NCBI GenBank assembly: GCA_051878835.1
Contig: JBJEKW010000092.1
Location: 1-30,921, forward strand
DNA from: Olsenella_K sp051878835
GTDB lineage: Bacteria; Actinomycetota; Coriobacteriia; Coriobacteriales; Atopobiaceae
Reading direction: 5' to 3'
Length of the DNA stretch: 30,921 nt
Shown: piece by piece, positions 1 to 7,558 of the stretch
How positions within the stretch are numbered: the stretch's first letter is position 1
Layout: each line of letters opens with the position of its first letter
Made by a program: the position numbers and the translations under genes
Notes under the pieces: model-generated
Seen by the model: only the letters and a program-made list of their open reading frames with translations
The model's database searches: none
What the model was told of the DNA's origin: nothing

Positions 1-3000
1 GGCCCAGGTGCGGGCGACGCCGTTGGAGTCCTGGCCGATGATGGTGCCGGACGCCTGGATGGCTTCCTTCCCGGAGGTGCCGGCCACCTTCACTTCGGCG
101 CTCACGTTGGTGGCGGCCAGCTGTGCCAGCTTGCCCTTCAGGGAGTCTGAGATGCCGGAGTCGTCCTTGTAGCGCTGGTAGTACGAGCCGTAGCGCTCGC
201 TGGTCAGCTTCGAGCTGATCTTCACGGTGGTGTTGTACTTCGGCTGCGCGTGGTACTGCGAGAGGGACGTGCTGCGGTCGGCGTTCCACGCCAGCTGCAG
301 CGTCTCGTTCAGCACGACGTTGGTGTCGGAGCTCTGGAACAGGCGCGCCTGGTCGTAGGGGCCCATGTCCTGGTAGCCGTCTACCTCGGTGAGGGCAATG
401 CCCGTGTGGGCGTCAGCCTCGGCCTTCGTGCGCGCGAACGCCACGTTGCCCTCGGAATCCAGGTAGGCCTTCTGGAAGGTGCTCAGGTTCTGCGTCACGG
501 GCTCGCTCTGGGCAGAGTCGCTCCCCTGCCCCAGAAGCGCGCTCTTGTAGGCGGCCTCGACCTTCTGCATGAGTGCCAGCTCGTCGTCTATGTCCTTCTG
601 GGACACGGACTTGATGGTGAACGAGAGGGTCTTGCTGGCGGTGATCTCGGGGTTTTCCTTGCTGGTGACGGTGCAGGTCAGGTTGACCGTGGTGTCGGAG
701 CCCAGCGGGCGCACCACGACGGCGTGGTAGCCGTTGAACGTGACCGCGGCGTTGTCGCTGGTGTACGTGACGCTGTAGTACTTGCCGTCCACGCCCAGCT
801 TGCGCGGACGCGGCATCACGAGGTCGCCCATGACGCCCGTGTGGTCGGCCGAGTCGCCCGCCTGGTAGGCGGACACGTTGTCATAGGTGTAGCCGGAGTC
901 CAGGCTGGCCTGCAGCTCCTGGGTGGCCTCCTGGACCTTCTGGGGGTCGGCCTTCACGGTGACCTTGAAGGTCTTCGTCACGCTGACGTCGTCGGGCAGG
1001 CCGTAGTTGCCAAGGCCCGAGACCTTGGCGGTCAGGGTCACGTCCTGGTCGGTGGAGCCGCGCGTGGGCTTGGCCGTGTAGTCATCCCAGCCGTAGCCGT
1101 CCACGGTCACGGCGTCGGAGTCGCTGGTCCACGAGACGCTGGTCCACGTGGACGTGGGGTTGCCCGCCTTGTAGGGCAGCGTGGCGTCCTGCGTCAGGCT
1201 GTCGGCCGAGTCGCCGTCCGCGTAGCCGATGGACAGCTGGTCTGCCTTCTGCTGCAGAAGCTCGGTGGCCTTCTGCTGGTCCCAGGGGATGCGGACGTTC
1301 TTCGCCACGTACTCGACGGACTGGCCGTCGCGGGTGATGACATAGGTCAGCTGGTCGATGGTCTGGAGCCTGGTGTAGGCGTAGGCGCCCACCGCGTCGG
1401 GGTCGGCCGAGTAGTAGGTGATGGCGCCGTTGTCGGAGTCGCCGGTGCCGACACCCACCGTGGCCTTCTCATCTGTCTGCTCGAACGAGGCGGACTTCAC
1501 GCTGACCGTGACGCCATCCGTGGAGACGCCCAGGCTGGACAGATGCTGCAGCAACATGTCGTTCACGTTCGTGTCGGTGCCGTACGTGGGGCTGGGCTTC
1601 CAGCCGGAGTAGCCCTCGTTCGACAGCTTTGCCACGATGCCGTCGAGGGAGTTGGCATCGACCACCTTGGCATCGAACGTGGCCTCCGCGGTGGAGGTGC
1701 CGCTGGTGGCCACCGCCTTCAGGTACTTCCCCGCCGCCTCGGCGGGCACCTGCAGGGTGGAGCCGGTGGCGCCGTCCAGTGCGGTCCAGCTGTCCTGGTC
1801 CGCATCGGCGGAGTCGGCCACATACCACTGGACGCTGACGCCCTTCTGGTCGGTCACCGCGGTACCGGTGCCCGACAGGTTGTAGGCGAACACGCTGGCC
1901 GACACGGTGCTGCCCGTGACCACCGTGCCCGTGGAGGGACTCAGGTTCACGTTCTTCAGGCTGTAGGTGTCGCGCGCGCCCACCGTCAGCTTGCTGCTGG
2001 TGGCGGGAGTCTTGCTGGCGGAAGCCTCGACCCACACCTGGCAGCCCGCCAGGTCGTCGGTCAGCTCCAGGGTGGACGCCGTGGAGCCCTGCTGCTTCTG
2101 CGTCAGTACCGTGCGGTCGCCGGTGCCGTCCGCCGCGCTGGCGTGCCAGGTGTAGGTGACCTGCGCGTCGTCGGGCACGTCGGTCTCGTAGCTGTAGTAG
2201 GTGCCCTGGTACTCGTAGCGAGCCGTCGCGCTCAGCGTGGCGCCCACGTGGGCGTCGACGTTACTGGAAGTGACCTGCACGCTCGTGAGGTCGTAGGCGC
2301 CGGCCTTTGCGTCTTCGGACTCCACCTTTATATAAGTGGACTTGACGTCGGTGGAACCCACGGTGGCGACGGCGTACACGTAAGAGCCGGCCTGGTCGGA
2401 GGTCGGGGTGTAGGTGGCGCTCGCGGCGCCTGCTATCTTCGTGCCGGTGCTGGAGTCGTCGCTGGAGCTGTACCAGCTCCACGTGACCTTCGAGCTGACG
2501 TCTGAGCCGTCGGTGCCCGTGGCCGTGGCCTTGATGGCGGTGCCGGACTTCACCGAGTCGGTGGCGTCCAGGGTGACCTTCTGCACCGTAATCGAATCGG
2601 AGCTGGCGTCGGTGACGGCGCTTCTTGCCCTGGTGTCATAACTGCTGTCGCCGGACTTCGCGGACACATGGCAGCGGATGTACTTGCCCGCGTAGTCAGC
2701 CAGGTTCAGTGACTGCTGCGTGGCACCGGGAATGTCGGTGAAGTCGCCACGCTTCGAGTCGGAAACCTGCCACTGGTAGTTCAGGAGCGAGGAATCGATG
2801 GCAGTCGAGGCGCCCTTCTCCTTTGCCCACGCCCAGATGGTGTCGGTCGTTTTCCATGCGTAGGTGGTTTTGGTACCCGCAGCGTCAGTCGTGATGTAGG
2901 CGGAGTAGATGTCGACCGCCTGCTGCGAGCCGTCTGAGGAGTCGCTTGTCGCCTCGGCGGTCGCGGCTGCGGCTGACGCGGCGGACGAGGACTGGGTCGT

Positions 3001-3258
3001 CGCGGAGGCAGACGACGCGCCGTCAGACGATGGAGAAGAACTGTCGGAAGCAGAAGTCGAGTCCGACCCCTGCGAGGATGATTGATCGTCAGTCTGCTGC
3101 TGGTCTGTTGCCGCGGTCGCGGCAGCCGACTGACCCACTCCCAGCTGGCTTGCCGCCTCTGCGTAGGCAGACGCGGGCACGCCACTTGTGGCCAGCGTCA
3201 GCGTCAGCAACGCCGCAAGCGCACGCCGGCCGAGCCCGGTGGTACCGGTTTTGCTCAT
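1..3258 (-). CDS. Secreted Ig-like repeat surface protein, C-terminus beyond window
   Basis: An uninterrupted frame of 1086 codons runs from ATG at 3258 to the left edge, so the C-terminus and any wall anchor are not visible. The start follows GGGGGAG at a 5-6 nt spacing. Residues 1-35 form a signal peptide: basic GLGRR, a hydrophobic ALAALLTLTLA core, and an AxA cleavage region near ASAYA. A low-complexity Ser/Ala/Asp/Gln linker covers about residues 36-115. Then come Ig-like modules with W-containing strands (YQWQVS, WSWYSS, VQWYVAD), like the domains of bacterial adhesins. Around residues 655-890 are two copies resembling the 'atrophied bacterial Ig' family, with SDxxAVT followed by xVTLTAKV and KTFKVTVK. 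I infer a cell-surface adhesin or matrix protein; the ligand is unknown. The downstream neighbour nrdD is divergent and unrelated. Confidence 0.85.
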   Translation of the reverse strand, partial: MSKTGTTGLGRRALAALLTLTLATSGVPASAYAEAASQLGVGQSAAATAATDQQQTDDQSSSQGSDSTSASDSSSPSSDGASSASATTQSSSAASAAAATAEATSDSSDGSQQAVDIYSAYITTDAAGTKTTYAWKTTDTIWAWAKEKGASTAIDSSLLNYQWQVSDSKRGDFTDIPGATQQSLNLADYAGKYIRCHVSAKSGDSSYDTRARSAVTDASSDSITVQKVTLDATDSVKSGTAIKATATGTDGSDVSSKVTWSWYSSSDDSSTGTKIAGAASATYTPTSDQAGSYVYAVATVGSTDVKSTYIKVESEDAKAGAYDLTSVQVTSSNVDAHVGATLSATARYEYQGTYYSYETDVPDDAQVTYTWHASAADGTGDRTVLTQKQQGSTASTLELTDDLAGCQVWVEASASKTPATSSKLTVGARDTYSLKNVNLSPSTGTVVTGSTVSASVFAYNLSGTGTAVTDQKGVSVQWYVADSADADQDSWTALDGATGSTLQVPAEAAGKYLKAVATSGTSTAEATFDAKVVDANSLDGIVAKLSNEGYSGWKPSPTYGTDTNVNDMLLQHLSSLGVSTDGVTVSVKSASFEQTDEKATVGVGTGDSDNGAITYYSADPDAVGAYAYTRLQTIDQLTYVITRDGQSVEYVAKNVRIPWDQQKATELLQQKADQLSIGYADGDSADSLTQDATLPYKAGNPTSTWTSVSWTSDSDAVTVDGYGWDDYTAKPTRGSTDQDVTLTAKVSGLGNYGLPDDVSVTKTFKVTVKADPQKVQEATQELQASLDSGYTYDNVSAYQAGDSADHTGVMGDLVMPRPRKLGVDGKYYSVTYTSDNAAVTFNGYHAVVVRPLGSDTTVNLTCTVTSKENPEITASKTLSFTIKSVSQKDIDDELALMQKVEAAYKSALLGQGSDSAQSEPVTQNLSTFQKAYLDSEGNVAFARTKAEADAHTGIALTEVDGYQDMGPYDQARLFQSSDTNVVLNETLQLAWNADRSTSLSQYHAQPKYNTTVKISSKLTSERYGSYYQRYKDDSGISDSLKGKLAQLAATNVSAEVKVAGTSGKEAIQASGTIIGQDSNGVARTWA

Positions 3259-3573
3259 AGCTCCCCCTTTCGCTCGGGCGGTGCCCGAACGTCGCGAGGA
3301 CAGGCGGAGTGAGGCGACCTACGGAGTCGCAAACATGCGCGTCGACCACGGCTGTGCGCGGTGCTGGCGTCTGGTGACACGGGATTGACGGCTGTTCCGG
3401 ATTCAGACCGGACGATCCTTCTTTACTGGGCTTTGCAGCTGTTCAATACCACGTCCTCAAAATCTTCTTTTGTCCTAAGTCTAGCCAAAAACAGGCACGA
3501 ATCAGGTAACAGTGTGCTGCGCGCTGTGGGATTTTTTCCATCGGCAAAAAGCTTGGCAGACGGTTCGGGAGCG

Positions 3574-3628
3574 GCCTGCCCTTCTTGCACGCGGCTCTTC
3601 TAGCGCAAGGCCCTTCTAGCGCAAGGCC
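3574..3628 (-). repeat. 16-bp tandem repeat, left copy flanking the gap
   Basis: Read on the minus strand this is three consecutive 16-nt units plus a partial one. Two are identical (GGCCTTGCGCTAGAAG) and one is divergent (AGCCGCGTGCAAGAAG). The same 55 bp recur exactly at 3729-3783. The array stops at the first N, so its true length is unknown. Confidence 0.9.
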
Positions 3629-3728
3629 NNNNNNNNNNNNNNNNNNNNNNNNNNNNNNNNNNNNNNNNNNNNNNNNNNNNNNNNNNNNNNNNNNNNNNNN
3701 NNNNNNNNNNNNNNNNNNNNNNNNNNNN
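3629..3728. other. Scaffold gap of exactly 100 N
   Basis: One hundred unknown bases, a conventional placeholder for a gap of unknown size. Both borders carry the same 55-bp sequence, so the contigs either overlap there or the gap is a collapsed tandem array. Distances across this point should not be trusted. Confidence 0.98.
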
Positions 3729-3783
3729 GCCTGCCCTTCTTGCACGCGGCTCTTCTAGCGCAAGGCCCTTCTAGCGCAAGGCC
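3729..3783 (-). repeat. 16-bp tandem repeat, right copy flanking the gap
   Basis: Identical over 55 bp to 3574-3628: 7 bp plus three 16-bp units. Unique sequence resumes at 3784. Confidence 0.9.
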
Positions 3784-3983
3784 ATCCTGGCCCCACCACA
3801 TCATGTGGGGTGCACGCGCCTCCCACAACGCCGCTCCAGGCGTCACGCGGGCCCAAACATGCCGCTCGGAAGGTCTGCGGATTGGCGCACGCAGGCGGTG
3901 TTTGGATTGCACGTTATGTGCTTGCGGCGCATCCATATTGTTTCGAAGCGCTGACCTGCGCATTTCAGCTATGGTTTCAAGGC

Positions 3984-4031
3984 ATACCCGTTGTTGTATT
4001 CATATATTTCGATAACCACAACATTTTGTGT
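3984..4031 (+). promoter_or_regulatory. Candidate NrdR box pair with a -10-like element between
   Basis: The box at 4016-4031 contains CACAA-CATT-TTGTG, a perfect 5-bp inverted repeat. It matches 13 of 16 positions of the NrdR consensus as I remember it (ACACWATATATWGTGT). Exactly 32 bp upstream, 3984-3999 has weaker symmetry (ATAC...GTAT, 9 of 16). NrdR boxes usually occur as pairs about three helical turns apart, which this spacing fits. TATATT at 4003-4008 lies between them and could be the -10 of the nrdD promoter, although no good -35 is visible. That would give a leader of roughly 350 nt. The inference rests on motif and location only. Confidence 0.5.
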
Positions 4032-4175
4032 TTGTAACGTTTTTCCGCCAACCGCTCACTGCACAGAATCTACGCTTCGCAAAATGGCCCCGGAATTTTT
4101 TAGTTAAATATTTTTGTTTTAGCTCTTTCCTCACCTGCACCGATGTTAGTTATCGACAGCCCATCAACCAGTTTT

Positions 4176-4223
4176 GAACAACATATGGGGTCGATTGTCA
4201 ATTTCTGCCACAACCACTTGTGC
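4176..4223 (+). promoter_or_regulatory. Second candidate NrdR box pair, closer to nrdD
   Basis: CACAA-CCAC-TTGTG at 4209-4222 is again a perfect CACAA/TTGTG inverted repeat with a 4-nt centre (10 of 16 positions over 4208-4223). A second match lies at 4176-4191 (11 of 16), again 32 bp away. The pair sits 140-187 bp upstream of the nrdD start. No clear -10/-35 overlaps it, so it is weaker than the upstream pair. Confidence 0.35.
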
Positions 4224-4362
4224 CATACTCCCACTACGGAAACACACAAGCCCGATACGCCACGCCTGGGATGCGGCCGTAGCCACACCCCGGGGCGAGT
4301 TTGTGCCAAAACCGTGCCACAACGTCAGCAGCGGTACGGCCCTATGCCACGAGGAGCAGGAC

Positions 4363-6585
4363 ATGAAGATCATCAAGCGCAACGGATCCGAGGTCACCTT
4401 TGACGTCACGAAGATCTCCAATGCCATCAGCAAGGCCAACGTCGAGGCTCCCGAGGAGACCCGACTGAGCCAGCGCGAGATCGAGTTTGCCTCCCTGAAC
4501 GTGGAGGACGAGTGCAAGAAGGCCGGCCACACCGTCTCGGTCGAGGAGGTGCAGGACCTCGTCGAGGACCAGCTGATGGCCCTGGACCACTTTGAGGTCG
4601 CCCGTCACTACATCATCTACCGCTACCTGCAGAACCAGAAGCGCCAGAAGAACACGACCGACGACAAGATCCTGTCGCTGATTGAGTCCAACAACGAAGA
4701 GGTAAAGCAGGAGAACTCAAACAAGAACCCAACCGTGGTCTCCGTGCAGCGCGACTACATGGCCGGCGAGGTCTCGAAGGACCTCACCATGCGCCAGCTG
4801 CTGCCCGCCGACATCGTGAAGGCCCACGAGGAGGGCATCATCCACTTCCACGACGCCGACTACTACGCGCAGCACATGCACAACTGCGACCTCGTGAACC
4901 TGGACGACATGCTGCAGAACGGCACGGTCATCAGCGGCACCATGATCGAGAAGCCCCACAGCTTCAGCACCGCGTGCAACATCGCCACGCAGATCATCGC
5001 CCAGGTGGCCAGCTGCCAGTACGGCGGCCAGTCCATCTCGCTGTACCACCTCGCCAAGTTCGTCGACGTGTCGCGCAAGAAGATTCGCCGTCAGGTCTAC
5101 GCCGAGATGGAGGCCATCGACGCGCACCCCGGCACCCAGAAGATCGACCAGATCGTCGAGAAGCGCCTGCACGACGAGATCGCCCGCGGCGTCCAGACCA
5201 TCCAGTACCAGGTCGTCACCCTGATGACCACGAACGGCCAGGCGCCGTTCATCACGGTCTTCATGTACCTCAACGAGGCACAGAACGCGCAGGAGAAGCA
5301 CGACCTCGCCATGTGCATCGAGGAGATGCTGAAGCAGCGCTACCAGGGCGTGAAGAACGAGAAGGGCGTCTGGATCACCCCCGCCTTCCCCAAGCTGATC
5401 TACGTGCTCGAGGAAGACAACGTGACGCCCGACGGCGAGTACTTCTACCTGACCAAGCTGGCCGCGAAGTGCACCGCCAAGCGCATGGTGCCCGACTACA
5501 TCTCCGAGAAAAAGATGAAGGAGTACAAGCTCTCCAAGGGCGAGACCGAGGGCAACGGCGACGTGTTCACCTGCATGGGCTGCCGCTCCTTCCTGACCCC
5601 CGACCGCTCGGGCAACGGCTGGAACAACATCGCCAACGCAAAGAACTGGGAGCCCAACAAGCCGAAGTACTACGGCCGCTTCAACCAGGGCGTCGTCACC
5701 ATCAACCTGCCCGACGTGGCGCTTTCGGCCGAGGGCGACATCCAGAAGTTCTGGAAGATCTTCGACGAGCGCCTGGAGCTGTGCCACCGCGCGCTGCGCT
5801 GCCGTCATGACCGCCTGTGCGGCACGCTGTCTGACGCCGCGCCCATCCTGTGGCAGTACGGTGCCCTCGCCCGCCTAAAGAAGGGCGAGCCCATCGACAA
5901 GCTGCTGTACGGCGGCTACTCCACGCTGTCGCTTGGCTATGCCGGTCTGTACGAATGCGTGAAGGCGCTCACGGGCCACAGCCACACCGACCCCGAGGTC
6001 ACCGACTTCGCGCTGTCCATCATGCAGCACATGAACGACAAGTGCTCCGAGTGGAAGGCCGCCGAGGACATCGACTACTCGCTGTACGGCACGCCGCTGG
6101 AGTCCACCACGTACACGTTCGCCAAGAGCCTGCAGAAGCGCTTCGGCGTCATCAAGGGCATCACCGACCACGGCTACATCACGAACTCCTACCACGTGAA
6201 CGTGCGCGAGAAGATCGACGCCTTCACGAAGCTCAAGTTCGAGAGCCAGTTCCAGCGCCTGTCCCCCGGCGGTGCCATCAGCTACGTCGAGGTCCCCAAC
6301 ATGCAGGACAACCTCGAGGCCGTCGTGCGCGTGATGCAGTTCATCTACGAGAACATCATGTACGCCGAGCTCAACACCAAGTCCGACTACTGCCAGGTGT
6401 GCGGCTACGACGGCGAGATAAAGATCGTGGAGGACGACGGCAAGCTGGTGTGGGAGTGCCCGAAGTGCGGCAACCGCGACCAGTCGAAGCTCAACGTGGC
6501 GCGACGCACCTGCGGCTACATCGGCACGCAGTTCTGGAACCAGGGCCGCACGGAGGAGATTCGCGACCGCGTGCTGCACCTGTAG
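4363..6585 (+). CDS. nrdD: Anaerobic ribonucleoside-triphosphate reductase (class III)
   Basis: This 740-aa enzyme reduces ribonucleoside triphosphates to dNTPs in anaerobic cells, using a glycyl radical installed by NrdG. Residues 1 to about 95 form an ATP-cone allosteric domain beginning MKIIKRNGSEVTFD. The C-terminus has a four-cysteine zinc site (C677, C680, C699, C702) and the radical loop RRTCGYIG, with Gly718 expected to carry the radical. A cysteine pair in VFTCMGCRSF lies in the catalytic barrel. The frame is open 63 codons upstream, but ATG 4363 follows GAGGAG with a 6-nt spacer and starts the conserved cone, so I chose it. nrdG follows 303 bp later on the same strand. Candidate NrdR boxes lie upstream. 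Length and motifs are typical of the family. Confidence 0.97.
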   Translation: MKIIKRNGSEVTFDVTKISNAISKANVEAPEETRLSQREIEFASLNVEDECKKAGHTVSVEEVQDLVEDQLMALDHFEVARHYIIYRYLQNQKRQKNTTDDKILSLIESNNEEVKQENSNKNPTVVSVQRDYMAGEVSKDLTMRQLLPADIVKAHEEGIIHFHDADYYAQHMHNCDLVNLDDMLQNGTVISGTMIEKPHSFSTACNIATQIIAQVASCQYGGQSISLYHLAKFVDVSRKKIRRQVYAEMEAIDAHPGTQKIDQIVEKRLHDEIARGVQTIQYQVVTLMTTNGQAPFITVFMYLNEAQNAQEKHDLAMCIEEMLKQRYQGVKNEKGVWITPAFPKLIYVLEEDNVTPDGEYFYLTKLAAKCTAKRMVPDYISEKKMKEYKLSKGETEGNGDVFTCMGCRSFLTPDRSGNGWNNIANAKNWEPNKPKYYGRFNQGVVTINLPDVALSAEGDIQKFWKIFDERLELCHRALRCRHDRLCGTLSDAAPILWQYGALARLKKGEPIDKLLYGGYSTLSLGYAGLYECVKALTGHSHTDPEVTDFALSIMQHMNDKCSEWKAAEDIDYSLYGTPLESTTYTFAKSLQKRFGVIKGITDHGYITNSYHVNVREKIDAFTKLKFESQFQRLSPGGAISYVEVPNMQDNLEAVVRVMQFIYENIMYAELNTKSDYCQVCGYDGEIKIVEDDGKLVWECPKCGNRDQSKLNVARRTCGYIGTQFWNQGRTEEIRDRVLHL

Positions 6586-6644
6586 GAACCAGGCGTCGCC
6601 AGTAACGCACTGCAGCACGTCACCAGCAGGGCATCGCCCATACA

Positions 6645-6705
6645 GCGAGGGGCACGGTTTGGTATGTTTTCGCAGCGGCAAAACGTACCGGACTGTGCCT
6701 CTCGT
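6645..6705 (+). promoter_or_regulatory. 26-bp RNA hairpin between nrdD and nrdG
   Basis: The arms 6645-6670 and 6680-6705 pair without a mismatch around a 9-nt loop (6671-6679). Six of the 26 pairs are G-U wobbles, which pair only in the plus-strand RNA; on the minus strand they become C-A mismatches. No U-tract follows, so it is not a standard intrinsic terminator. It starts 60 nt after the nrdD stop and ends 183 nt before nrdG. It may stabilise or process the nrdD message and set the NrdD:NrdG ratio (inference). Confidence 0.75.
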
Positions 6706-6888
6706 GGTATCTACACCTCGGGCCCCATCCGTGCGAGGCGCCCTGCTATGGTAGGTTCTCGTGAGCGCTGGCGACAATTCGCGAGGCTGGCACGCCACCC
6801 ATGGTCACCGCAACGCAATCAGTCGCCACAAGTCCACAATGACCGCGCACGACCTGATGCGCAACCAGCACAGTCCCGAGGGAGACCC

Positions 6889-7461
6889 ATGAACTACGCC
6901 ACAATAAAGTTCTGCGACATCGCCAACGGCGTCGGAGTACGCACGAGCCTGTTCGTCTCGGGCTGCCGTCTGCACTGCCCCGGATGCTTCAACGCGGAGG
7001 CCTGGGACTTCCAAGCCGGCGAGCCGTTCACGGACCTGGTGCAGCAGCAGATCCTCGATTCGCTGAAGCCCATGTACGTGGATGGCCTGTCCGTGCTGGG
7101 CGGCGAGCCCACCGAGCCCGAGAACGCTGCGGCGCTGGCCCCCTTCCTCGAGCGTGTGCGCCAGACGTACCCGCAGAAGAACATCTGGATGTACAGCGGC
7201 AGGACCTGGGAGCAGCTCACCGGCGACGGCGACCACTCCTCGCAGAACATGGACCGCATCCTGGCCTGCATCGACGTGCTGGTGGATGGCCCCTGGATCG
7301 CGGCCCAGCACGACATCACGCTGCGCTTCCGCGGGTCGGCCAACCAGCGCCTCATAGACGTTCCCGCCACCCTAAGGGCGCATCAAGAGGGACGACTCAC
7401 CGGAAACCAGATAGTCGAGTGGGTGGACGACCCGGTCTTCTCGACCCACACCATGGACTAG
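6889..7461 (+). CDS. nrdG: Anaerobic ribonucleotide reductase activating protein (radical SAM)
   Basis: This 190-aa radical-SAM activase generates the glycyl radical on NrdD. The [4Fe-4S] motif CxxxCxxC is CRLHCPGC at residues 26-33, preceded by GVGVRTSLFVSG, a typical NrdG N-terminus. A GGEP SAM-binding motif follows around residue 68 (LSVLGGEPTEPEN). The start ATG 6889 follows GAGGGAG with a short spacer; the frame is open 75 codons upstream, but that extension has no family similarity and overlaps the hairpin. It lies downstream of nrdD on the same strand, as is usual. It converges with the FHA gene, leaving 97 bp in which I found no convincing terminator. Confidence 0.96.
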   Translation: MNYATIKFCDIANGVGVRTSLFVSGCRLHCPGCFNAEAWDFQAGEPFTDLVQQQILDSLKPMYVDGLSVLGGEPTEPENAAALAPFLERVRQTYPQKNIWMYSGRTWEQLTGDGDHSSQNMDRILACIDVLVDGPWIAAQHDITLRFRGSANQRLIDVPATLRAHQEGRLTGNQIVEWVDDPVFSTHTMD

Positions 7462-7558
7462 CCCCTGGTCAGCCGGACGCCAGCCTGACATCGCCGGCCT
7501 CGCGAAGGCTCCGACGCAGGCGTCGCCTCATCCGTGGTCGCCGTCGCGTCGCGTGCCC

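Larger units (their letters stand above)
3259..4362. other. Long intergenic region between divergent surface-protein gene and nrdD
   Basis: There is no credible gene in these 1.1 kb. It must hold promoters for both divergent genes. Near the surface-protein start a perfect 6-bp hairpin (arms 3274-3279 and 3283-3288) lies just upstream of the ribosome site. The centre holds the scaffold gap and a 16-bp tandem repeat. From about 3960 to 4200 the DNA becomes AT-richer than the rest of the window and contains NrdR-box-like palindromes and a TATATT element (4003-4008). I saw no tRNA and no recognisable riboswitch core. Short frames crossing the gap are artefacts of the N run. Confidence 0.7.

Noticed and set aside
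250..2505. Long plus-strand open frame of 751 codons
   Set aside because: It is antisense to the surface-protein gene and composed of Val/Gly/His/Arg-rich low-complexity sequence typical of high-GC shadow frames. No ribosome site or family motif.
3443..3963. Minus-strand open frames running through the gap
   Set aside because: They are open only because N codons are not read as stops, and they repeat the same residues on both sides of the gap.
4174..4362. 63-codon N-terminal extension of nrdD
   Set aside because: It lacks a ribosome site and family similarity and overlaps the regulatory palindromes. ATG 4363 has GAGGAG and starts the ATP cone.
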